The notes under the pieces: model-generated
Told to the model about the DNA's origin: nothing
Databases searched by the model: none
What the model saw: only the letters and a program-made list of their open reading frames with translations
Position numbers and translations under genes: made by a program
Part shown: positions 1-5,119 of the stretch, in pieces
Position numbering within the stretch: position 1 is the first letter of the stretch
How the letters are laid out: each line of letters starts with the position of its first letter
Assembly: GCA_030833265.1 (NCBI GenBank)
Contig: JAURHO010000126.1
Coordinates: 1 to 5,119 of the forward strand
Origin: Crocinitomicaceae bacterium
Lineage (GTDB): Bacteria; Bacteroidota; Bacteroidia; Flavobacteriales_D; Crocinitomicaceae
Reading direction: 5' to 3'
DNA: 5,119 nucleotides

Positions 1-337
1 CTGTGAAGTCAATGTAGAATTCATCGATGGAGGTCTTTTCATAGACAGGTGCCGCTTCTTTGACCAACTCAGTGACCATTCTGGAAAACTTAGAATAGGT
101 TTGGGTGTTGCCTTTGATGCAAATAGCTTCTGGGCAGCGCTCTTTGGCCATTTTCATGGACATTCCAGAATGTACGCCAAAGCGCCTGACTTCATAGCTA
201 CAAGAAGCCACCACCCCTCTTTCGCTGGTGCCTCCGATAAGGATGGGTTTGTTGTTAAGGCGGCTGTCAAGCAGGCGCTCACAGGAAACAAAGAAAGTAT
301 CGAGATCCATATGGACAATCGAACGACGGGCAGACAT
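1..337 (-). CDS. dinB: DNA polymerase IV (Y-family translesion polymerase), N-terminal part
   Basis: Reading the minus strand from an ATG at 337 gives 112 codons with no stop before the window edge, so the gene is cut at its 3' end; a full DinB is roughly 350-400 residues. The fragment begins MSARRSIVHMDLDTFF and covers the palm and fingers of a Y-family polymerase. Visible signatures are the first catalytic aspartate D11 in HMDLDTFF, the steric-gate phenylalanine F16 five residues later, the nucleotide-binding stretch RGVVASCSYEVRRFGV (residues 40-55), and the second metal-binding pair D105-E106 in SIDEFY. All catalytic carboxylates expected in this part are present. By family knowledge it performs error-prone bypass of damaged template bases in the cytoplasm. 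The start is firm because an in-frame TAA lies at 352-350 with no other start between. The gene is divergent from lemA. Which DinB subclass it is cannot be judged without the C-terminus. Confidence 0.93.
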   Translation of the reverse strand, partial: MSARRSIVHMDLDTFFVSCERLLDSRLNNKPILIGGTSERGVVASCSYEVRRFGVHSGMSMKMAKERCPEAICIKGNTQTYSKFSRMVTELVKEAAPVYEKTSIDEFYIDFT

Positions 338-405
338 AGGCGCTGTCAGTTAAAAGGTAAAACAATAAAAGTTCGATTGGTTGGTTCGGTAAAATTAAAC
401 AAAAT

Positions 406-420
406 GATTAATAATTAATC
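406..420. promoter_or_regulatory. 15-bp perfect palindrome, candidate operator
   Basis: GATTAAT-A-ATTAATC is a perfect inverted repeat with a one-base centre. The 8-mer ATGATTAA occurs at 404-411 overlapping its left arm and again at 427-434, exactly 23 bp (about two helical turns) further on. It lies in the AT-rich region between the divergent dinB and lemA starts, 69 bp from dinB and 133 bp from lemA. The arrangement would suit a dimeric regulator. However, the sequence is very AT-rich, so chance palindromes are likely, and no regulator gene is in the window. Confidence 0.3.
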
Positions 421-500
421 TATTTCATGATTAAATAATAAACATAAGTTTTCAACAAGAAAAAAAAACAAGACAAAACAACCTGCCATTCTGACAATTT

Positions 501-509
501 TATAATTTG
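501..509 (+). promoter_or_regulatory. candidate -7 promoter element for the lemA cluster
   Basis: TATAATTTG lies 43 bp upstream of the lemA start. It resembles the Bacteroidota -7 box TAnnTTTG but has one extra base between TA and TTTG; it also contains a perfect sigma70-type TATAAT. I do not see the partner TTG element at the expected distance upstream (around 475-482), which weakens the call. This is inferred from position and similarity only. Confidence 0.3.
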
Positions 510-552
510 GAACACAAATTGAGTGAACAACAGCAATTAAAAACTATTTAAT

Positions 553-1107
553 ATGAAACCAATTTATGTCGTATTAGCAGCCATCGGTGCCTTGCTATTA
601 TTTTTATTCCTCGGCTATTACAATCTTTACAACAATGCAGTGGGTTTACAAGAAGGTCTTGACGAAAAATTTGCCAATGTACAATCTGCTTACCAAAGAC
701 GCGCAGACCTCATTCCGAACCTCATGGAAACAGTCAAAGGAGCTGCTAAAAATGAAAAAGATATCTTGACGCAAGTGACACAAGCACGTGCCGGAATTGT
801 CAATGCCAAAACGCCTGAAGATCTAGAAATCATGGGACGCAAAATCAATACGGCCATCAACTTGGCCTATGAAGCGTATCCGCAAATTCGTTCTACGGAA
901 AACTTTAGTCAGTTACAAGGACAACTAGAGGGCACTGAAAACCGCATCAAAACAGAAAGAGATCGCTATAACGAAGCCGTGAAAGCCTACAATACGCATA
1001 TCAGAGGCTTCTTCGCACGCTTTTTCTTAAACAGCGAAGAATTTCCACGCAAAGAAGGATTCAAAGCAGCTTCAGGCTCAGAAAACTCGCCTAAAGTTCA
1101 GTTTTAA
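553..1107 (+). CDS. lemA: LemA family membrane protein
   Basis: This 184-residue protein has the normal LemA architecture: one N-terminal membrane helix (about residues 4-22, IYVVLAA...FLFLGYY) followed by a long alpha-helical, coiled-coil-like body. Family signatures are YQRRADLIPNLMETVKG (47-63), the AR-rich helix after it, FSQLQGQLEGTENRI (118-132) and RYNEAVKAYNTHI (138-150). The tail after residue 160 is short and polar. The aromatic position before the YQRR block, often Trp in the family, is Phe here (F40). Its biochemical function is not established; LemA proteins are small membrane proteins that often sit beside TPM-domain genes, as here. The ATG at 553 follows an A/T-rich leader with no Shine-Dalgarno sequence. 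The TAA stop shares its last base with the ATG of the next gene, which points to translational coupling. It is the first gene of a three-gene operon. Confidence 0.93.
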   Translation: MKPIYVVLAAIGALLLFLFLGYYNLYNNAVGLQEGLDEKFANVQSAYQRRADLIPNLMETVKGAAKNEKDILTQVTQARAGIVNAKTPEDLEIMGRKINTAINLAYEAYPQIRSTENFSQLQGQLEGTENRIKTERDRYNEAVKAYNTHIRGFFARFFLNSEEFPRKEGFKAASGSENSPKVQF

Positions 1108-1526
1108 TGCTCACAGCACAAGAACAAACAATGGTGGCTCAGGCCATCTCAACTGCTGAAAAAAATACCTCCGGCGAACTTCGGGTGCACATGGAAAAAG
1201 TGTGCACCCTAGATCCGGTTCAAAGAGCTATTGCCGTTTTTGAAAAATTAGGCATGCACCAAACCGCTGCACGCAACGGCGTACTCATTTATGTCGCTAC
1301 CGAAAGTAACCAATTGGCCATTATCGGCGACAAGGGGATCAATGAACTTGTTCCGGCAAATTTCTGGGACAGCACCCGAGACCTCATGATCACACATTTC
1401 AAGACTGGCCAAATTACGGAGGGACTATGCGCAGCTATTGCTGAAGCAGGTCAGCAACTCGCCAAGTATTTTCCTTACGAAGACAACGATCAGAACGAAC
1501 TCTCCAACGAAATCAGCTTCGGATGA
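1107..1526 (+). CDS. TPM-domain protein, cytoplasmic, second gene of lemA operon
   Basis: This 139-residue protein is almost entirely one TPM domain (TLP18.3/Psb32/MOLO-1 fold). I see the family pattern of an N-terminal helix followed by TSGELRVHME (21-30), the amphipathic helix AIAVFEKLGMHQTAARN (41-57), the core strand GVLIYVA (58-64), the strand AIIGDKGINE (71-80), and FW (86-87) before the closing helices. There is no signal peptide and no membrane helix, so it should be cytoplasmic, unlike the next protein. The acidic tail (EDNDQNE, 125-131) is dispensable-looking. The start ATG overlaps the lemA stop by one base (TAATG), and its own TGA overlaps the next start as ATGA. TPM domains have been linked to metal binding, phosphatase activity or assembly roles in different proteins; the function of this stand-alone bacterial type is unknown. 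Assignment to the family is strong, assignment of activity is not possible. Confidence 0.9.
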   Translation: MLTAQEQTMVAQAISTAEKNTSGELRVHMEKVCTLDPVQRAIAVFEKLGMHQTAARNGVLIYVATESNQLAIIGDKGINELVPANFWDSTRDLMITHFKTGQITEGLCAAIAEAGQQLAKYFPYEDNDQNELSNEISFG

Positions 1527-2293
1527 AAAAGCACTACCTCTTCCCCTTTTTAGTTGTCCTGAGTTTTCTATTCAATTATAGTTTTGGACAATACCCCCAA
1601 CCCATTCAGCCTCCTTGTTTTCTCAATAATTTTTCTTCAGAACAAATTATTAGCCCAGAAGAGCAGGCTGCCATTGAAGCCCGTCTTGATCGCTTTGAAC
1701 AAGAAACGAGCAATGAAATTACCATCGTTATCATTGACGACTTAAATGGCGACGAACCTTGGCACTACGCTACAGAATTAGGTGAAGCTTGGAAGGTCGG
1801 AAAGGCTAATAAAGACAACGGTTTGGTATTTTTAATCAAGCCCACTAAAGCCAATGGTGGCAGACAGGTTTATTTAGCGCCGGGCCGAGGGCTTGAAGCC
1901 GCAATTACCGATTTAGTGTGTCAAGATATCATTGCCCATGAGGTTTTACCTGAATTCAAACACGGGCAATACGCACAAGGTATCAATCAGGCACTAGATG
2001 TGCTTTTTGCCTTAGCAAAAGGCGAATACAACGAGAAAACCTACCGCGACAGCGTCCAAAAGGATAAACTTGCAAGTGGCTTGATCGGCTTGGTCATCAT
2101 CTTGGTGGTCTTGTTTTTTCTGATCAGAAAAGGCGGCGGTGGCGGCACTACTTTTGGCGGACGCAGAGGCGGCCCTGGCTTCTTTTATTTTGGAGGTTCA
2201 GGTGGTGGCTTCGGCGGCGGTTCTTCAGGCGGTGGCTTCGGTGGTTTTGGTGGCGGAAGTTTTGGCGGTGGCGGCTCAGGTGGCAGCTGGTAG
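1523..2293 (+). CDS. Exported TPM-domain protein with C-terminal membrane anchor and Gly-rich tail (YgcG-like)
   Basis: This 256-residue protein has four parts. A signal peptide spans residues 1-22, with probable cleavage before Q23 in SFGQYP. A TPM domain spans about 40-165, with family features TSNEITIVII (62-71), NGLVFLI (99-105), VYLAPGRGLEAAITD (116-130) and the FKHGQYAQGI helix (145-154). One membrane helix spans about 185-201. A glycine-dominated tail from 204 ends in GSW, the usual ending for this family. The IRK and RR charges just after the helix suggest the tail is cytoplasmic and the TPM domain periplasmic. Its ATG overlaps the previous TGA by four bases (ATGA), so translation is probably coupled. 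It resembles E. coli YgcG in architecture. The activity is unknown; the pairing of one cytoplasmic and one exported TPM protein with LemA suggests a membrane-spanning assembly, which is inference. Confidence 0.9.
   Translation: MKKHYLFPFLVVLSFLFNYSFGQYPQPIQPPCFLNNFSSEQIISPEEQAAIEARLDRFEQETSNEITIVIIDDLNGDEPWHYATELGEAWKVGKANKDNGLVFLIKPTKANGGRQVYLAPGRGLEAAITDLVCQDIIAHEVLPEFKHGQYAQGINQALDVLFALAKGEYNEKTYRDSVQKDKLASGLIGLVIILVVLFFLIRKGGGGGTTFGGRRGGPGFFYFGGSGGGFGGGSSGGGFGGFGGGSFGGGGSGGSW
2132..2290 (+). repeat. GGN-rich low-complexity tract encoding the Gly-rich tail
   Basis: About 53 codons are mostly GGC/GGT glycine codons interspersed with Phe and Ser (units such as GGGFGG and GGGSF). The coding strand carries many closely spaced GG doublets and is clearly more GC-rich than its surroundings. 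Imperfect repetition of units like ggtggcttcggcgg makes replication slippage plausible. Other reading frames and the opposite strand give long open stretches here as a by-product of the composition. Confidence 0.8.
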
Positions 2294-2329
2294 CATACAA
2301 AGTATTCAATTGAAAAAAATAAAATAAAA

Positions 2330-3274
2330 ATGCAAAAATTACTCCTTCTCCTGCTTTTAACGGCAAGCATTCATACAGCTATTGCACAACAAGCCTACAA
2401 CGTGGCTTTTTACAACGTCGAGAATTTGTTCGATACCATTGATGGTCCTAACGACGACGCAGAATTTTTACCCGGAGCGGCAAGTCAATGGAATTCAGAG
2501 AAATACAATGCCAAATTAACACACATTCGCCAGGTCATGGAATCTTTAGATTTTCCAATCATTATGGGTGTTTGTGAAATCGAAAACAAAGGTGTTCTTA
2601 CAGATTTAGTTGGGCAAGAAAAACGTTACGGTATTGTGCATTACGAGAGCCCAGATGCGCGCGGTATTGATGTTGGCATGCTCTATAGAAAAGACTTGCT
2701 CAAATTAAAAGAATCAGGACGCATTCGCTTTGTCATACCTGGCGATAGCGCCCCAAGCACAAGAGATATCGTTTGGGCCAAATATCAATACAAAAAGGAA
2801 AACCTATATGTAATGGTGAATCATTGGCCAAGCAGACGCGGCGGCGCTGAAGAAAGTGCACCCAGACGCATGGCTGCTGCACAACATGCTGCTCAATTCA
2901 TTGACTCCATTCAAAAACATGATCCGGCTGCTAAAATCATCTTTATGGGAGATTTAAATGATCACCCACAAGATGCAGGTCCTCAATTAATTGCAGGTAA
3001 GTTAAAGCCGCAAATTACAAAGCAAAGTAATTCTTTTGGTGGGTCATATAATTACAAAAACGAATGGGATGTGCTCGATCACATGATGGTTTCTGAAAAT
3101 GCGTTTTCAGGCAATTTAAAAGTCAGTGCCAATAGTGGCACCATTCATAGTTTCCCCTATTTGCTAACTGAATATAAAGGGCAAGTTGTACCAAACAGAA
3201 CTTACGCAGGAACCAAGTATTTAGGTGGTTATTCGGATCATTTACCGGTCTCGATTCGGATCGAATTGCAGTAA
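2330..3274 (+). CDS. Exported endonuclease/exonuclease/phosphatase family protein
   Basis: This 314-residue protein starts with a signal peptide (1-19, cleavage after AIA before QQ), so it should act outside the cytoplasm. The rest is a complete EEP (DNase I-like) fold with the expected catalytic set in order: N29 in FYNVENLFD, E83 in GVCEIEN, R111/D114 in DARGIDVGMLYR, N164-H165 in VNHWPSR, D208 and N210 in MGDLNDHP, D250-H251 in WDVLDHMM, and the terminal catalytic pair D303-H304 in YSDHLPV. It is therefore probably an active metal-dependent phosphodiesterase. Whether the substrate is DNA, RNA or a phospholipid or sugar phosphate cannot be told; nucleic acid scavenging is the usual guess. 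No C-terminal type IX sorting domain or anchor is visible. The start follows an A-rich leader typical of Bacteroidota translation starts. It lies 36 nt after the TPM gene on the same strand and may be read through from that operon. It converges with the next gene across 12 bp. Confidence 0.9.
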   Translation: MQKLLLLLLLTASIHTAIAQQAYNVAFYNVENLFDTIDGPNDDAEFLPGAASQWNSEKYNAKLTHIRQVMESLDFPIIMGVCEIENKGVLTDLVGQEKRYGIVHYESPDARGIDVGMLYRKDLLKLKESGRIRFVIPGDSAPSTRDIVWAKYQYKKENLYVMVNHWPSRRGGAEESAPRRMAAAQHAAQFIDSIQKHDPAAKIIFMGDLNDHPQDAGPQLIAGKLKPQITKQSNSFGGSYNYKNEWDVLDHMMVSENAFSGNLKVSANSGTIHSFPYLLTEYKGQVVPNRTYAGTKYLGGYSDHLPVSIRIELQ

Positions 3275-3286
3275 GGCAACACAGGC

Positions 3287-4357
3287 CTAAAAAGGCAATT
3301 GCTGCTTATAAATGAACTTATTTTGCGCCGATTCAAAAGGTCGATATATAAAATAGACCTCGTTGTTGTGCACCCTGATTTTTTCGACGTAACGAAAGGC
3401 GAGCTTGACCTTTTTACTCACAACCCCGGTTTTTAAATCGATGGGCCCAATATAGCTGTAACCCTCTTGTTCATAGATGGCATAAACAGTTCCAGTTTTA
3501 CGATCGAGTTGTAGGTTTTTGCGAAAGCCTGTCTTTTTGGCATTAAGGTGATGGTTCAGCTTGACAGTTTGAATGCTGTCTCCGTTAGTTAAAAAGCTGT
3601 GCAGCAAGTTATTGGGGTAATCAAAAATGTAAATGGTGTCGTTTACCAGAAATAAAGGCGCATAGACGGGTTCGTAATACAACGATTGAGTAAAATAATT
3701 GGCGCCAACATAAATTTCAGCATCGATACCCGTTTGCAATTCGAGGTTTTTAGCCCAAAGTTTTGTCCTGACATCTACCCATTTGTATTCTGACCGATAG
3801 AGCTCCATCATGAGGTCGTCCTGAATGTGCAATAAACGCTTGTAGGTAGAATCTAATTTGTCTACGCTACCGTATTCAAAAGCCGGATAGATCTCGGAAT
3901 AATTCGAATAGAAGAATTTCGTGTAGCTGGTGTCGACGATTGGTGTGATGTACTTGAAAAAATAATCTTTCGGAATTCGACCCAAAGCAATTTCGTTGTC
4001 GGTGTAGGTTAAACCATATACATTTTGCGCAGTTAGTACATGGATTTCACCTCTGAAGTCTCGAAAAAGACCTTTTGCGCGCTCTGGAATAGCTTGAAGT
4101 GCAAGTACCGAATCATTGGAAATGAGCTGAAGTTGCGCATCCTTCTCGAGGTTCTTTTCATAGGTCAGGAGCAGCAACTGATCTTGCTGCCCAATTTCAA
4201 AATCGGCGACGCTGTATTTTACAGAAGCATAAACGGTGTCTGGCTTTGCATTGCGCAAGCGGATTTCCTTGACGTCTTGGACGCGCATATTTTCTGAGCC
4301 TTGCGCCCAAGAAAAAGTGGTGATAATGACAAATAGAAAAAAAACAAGAAGCCGCAT
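3287..4357 (-). CDS. Exported protein of unknown function with beta-propeller-like repeats
   Basis: I do not recognise the family. From the ATG at 4357 the product has 356 residues and opens with a clean signal peptide, MRLLVFFLFVIITTFSWA, probably cleaved before Q19. The mature part is rich in beta-strand and aromatic residues. Several segments share a strand-turn pattern with a small or polar pair, a beta-branched residue and an aromatic: RGEIHVLT (102-109), NDTIYIFD (239-246), TGTVYAIY (288-295) and NNEVYFIY (331-338), each followed by a second strand. This resembles blades of a six-bladed (NHL/6-bladed type) propeller, but that is inference. A GTG at 4390 in the same frame would add 11 residues (MKKQCSVHLYA) before the signal core and would lie 4 nt after the ilvE stop. 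I prefer the ATG because the signal peptide then has normal proportions. It is probably co-transcribed with ilvE. No membrane helix or sorting domain is seen at the C-terminus. Confidence 0.8.
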   Translation of the reverse strand: MRLLVFFLFVIITTFSWAQGSENMRVQDVKEIRLRNAKPDTVYASVKYSVADFEIGQQDQLLLLTYEKNLEKDAQLQLISNDSVLALQAIPERAKGLFRDFRGEIHVLTAQNVYGLTYTDNEIALGRIPKDYFFKYITPIVDTSYTKFFYSNYSEIYPAFEYGSVDKLDSTYKRLLHIQDDLMMELYRSEYKWVDVRTKLWAKNLELQTGIDAEIYVGANYFTQSLYYEPVYAPLFLVNDTIYIFDYPNNLLHSFLTNGDSIQTVKLNHHLNAKKTGFRKNLQLDRKTGTVYAIYEQEGYSYIGPIDLKTGVVSKKVKLAFRYVEKIRVHNNEVYFIYRPFESAQNKFIYKQQLPF

Positions 4358-4394
4358 GGCATAAAGATGCACAGAGCACTGCTTTTTCACACGC

Positions 4395-5119
4395 TTAGCA
4401 AACTTTTAATATCCAATGGTTGGTGTCTGGTTGTTCTCCAGATTTCACAGCGTCGAGGTAATCTTTGATGCGATTTGAAATTTGGCGTGTTTCAAGCGCA
4501 GGTAATTCGATTTTTTCGTCGCGGTAACCGATTAATGCAATTTGAGCAATAGTAGCTGCAGTTCCAGCGCCAAATACTTCTTGTAAGGTGTTGTTTTTTG
4601 CTGCGGTAATGATTTCCTCAACCGAAACGGTGCGTTCTTCAACAGGAATTCCCATTTGCTTGGCAACTTCAATCACGGTTCTTTTGGTGGTACCTCTTAA
4701 AATGGTGTCGGCGTCTTCGGATGGTGTAATGAGTGTATCATTGATCACGAACATGATGTTCATGGTACCCGATTCTTCGATGAAGCTGTGGGTTTTGGCG
4801 TCAGTCCAGACTAACTGATGAAAGCCTTCTTGCTGCGCTAATTTTGCAGGATACAAAGAAGCTCCGTAGTTCCCGGCAGCTTTTGCTCTTCCTACGCCGC
4901 CAATGGCTGCACGCGTGTAATGCTCTTCAATTTTAACGCGGACAGGCTCTGCATAATAAGCACCTACCGGAGAATTGATAATAACAAATTTATAAGTGTC
5001 TGAAGGTTTGATACCGACAAATTCATCGGTAGCAAACATAAAAGGACGGATATAAAGGGCGTAGCCCGGTTTGTTGGTAACCCAAGCTTGGTCCATCTGA
5101 ACCAATTGCTTCACGGCTT
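4395..5119 (-). CDS. ilvE: Branched-chain amino acid aminotransferase, C-terminal part
   Basis: The frame is open to the right edge, so the gene is cut at its 5' end; 241 full codons are present of a family length near 355. It is a class IV (fold-type IV) PLP aminotransferase. The PLP-binding lysine is in GVGRAKAAGNYGASL (AAA codon at 4883-4881). Other signatures are YIRPFMFATDE, the EESGTMN glutamate/asparagine segment, and FGAGTAATIAQI, which binds the cofactor phosphate. The sequence is of the eukaryote-like BCAT type common in Bacteroidota. It catalyses reversible transfer of the amino group between Leu, Ile or Val and 2-oxoglutarate in the cytoplasm, the last step of their synthesis and the first of their breakdown. 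The GTG at 5114 is an internal valine codon, not a start. The C-terminus ends in NHWILKVC, slightly longer than the usual Trp-Ile ending. The unknown exported gene follows closely. Confidence 0.95.
   Translation of the reverse strand, partial: AVKQLVQMDQAWVTNKPGYALYIRPFMFATDEFVGIKPSDTYKFVIINSPVGAYYAEPVRVKIEEHYTRAAIGGVGRAKAAGNYGASLYPAKLAQQEGFHQLVWTDAKTHSFIEESGTMNIMFVINDTLITPSEDADTILRGTTKRTVIEVAKQMGIPVEERTVSVEEIITAAKNNTLQEVFGAGTAATIAQIALIGYRDEKIELPALETRQISNRIKDYLDAVKSGEQPDTNHWILKVC

Noticed and set aside
338..400. Promoter for dinB on the minus strand
   Set aside because: Only poor matches to TAnnTTTG are present (for example TC instead of TA before ATTTTG), so no site is called.
101..418. Plus-strand open frame of 105 codons
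   Set aside because: It is antisense to dinB, whose minus-strand translation carries clear polymerase motifs; the plus-strand product has no recognisable features.
2139..2370. Open frames on both strands over the glycine-rich tail (2139-2327 plus, 2148-2366 and 2185-2370 minus)
   Set aside because: They result from the GGN repeat composition, which lacks stop codons in other frames; the products are low-complexity Ala/Val, Pro or His/Arg strings.
3274..3296. Short hairpins from AGGC (3274-3277), GCCT (3285-3288) and AGGC (3293-3296) between convergent genes
   Set aside because: The stems are only 4 bp and are not followed by a T run on either strand, so I do not call a bidirectional terminator despite the suggestive position.
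4040..4818. Plus-strand open frames at 4040-4297 and 4588-4818
   Set aside because: They are antisense to the exported unknown gene and to ilvE; their products show no domain and no plausible start context.
5112..5114. GTG as the start of ilvE
   Set aside because: The frame stays open to the window edge and a normal BCAT needs about 110 more N-terminal residues; the GTG falls inside the conserved AVKQLVQMDQAW segment.

Overview
The window looks like ordinary chromosomal DNA from a member of the Bacteroidota. The pointers are: protein sequences typical of that phylum (DinB, LemA and branched-chain aminotransferase); no recognisable Shine-Dalgarno sequences, with A-rich tracts before starts instead; a TATAATTTG element resembling the phylum's -7 promoter box; and signal peptides that are cleaved just before Q. 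The order or genus cannot be fixed from this sequence.

Layout from left to right: (1) bases 1-337, minus strand: the N-terminal third of a Y-family DNA polymerase IV (dinB), running off the left edge. (2) bases 338-552: an AT-rich divergent intergenic region with a perfect 15-bp palindrome and a candidate promoter. (3) bases 553-2293, plus strand: a tightly packed three-gene cluster, lemA, then a cytoplasmic TPM-domain protein, then a secreted, membrane-anchored TPM-domain protein with a glycine-rich tail. The genes overlap by 1 nt and 4 nt, so they are almost certainly co-transcribed and translationally coupled. (4) bases 2330-3274, plus strand: an exported endonuclease/exonuclease/phosphatase-fold protein 36 nt downstream, possibly in the same transcript. 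(5) bases 3287-4357, minus strand: an exported protein of unknown function with beta-propeller-like repeats, convergent with the nuclease across a 12-bp gap. (6) bases 4395-5119, minus strand: the C-terminal two thirds of a branched-chain amino acid aminotransferase (ilvE), running off the right edge. It lies just upstream of the unknown gene on the same strand.

The only real functional module is LemA-TPM-TPM. It pairs a single-pass coiled-coil membrane protein with two TPM domains, one predicted in the cytoplasm and one on the periplasmic side. This association is known in many bacteria but its biochemical role is poorly defined. The flanking genes (translesion polymerase, amino acid aminotransferase) are housekeeping functions. 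I see no mobile element, CRISPR array, RNA gene or sign of recent transfer. The least explained items are the exported propeller-like protein and the regulation of the dinB/lemA divergent region.
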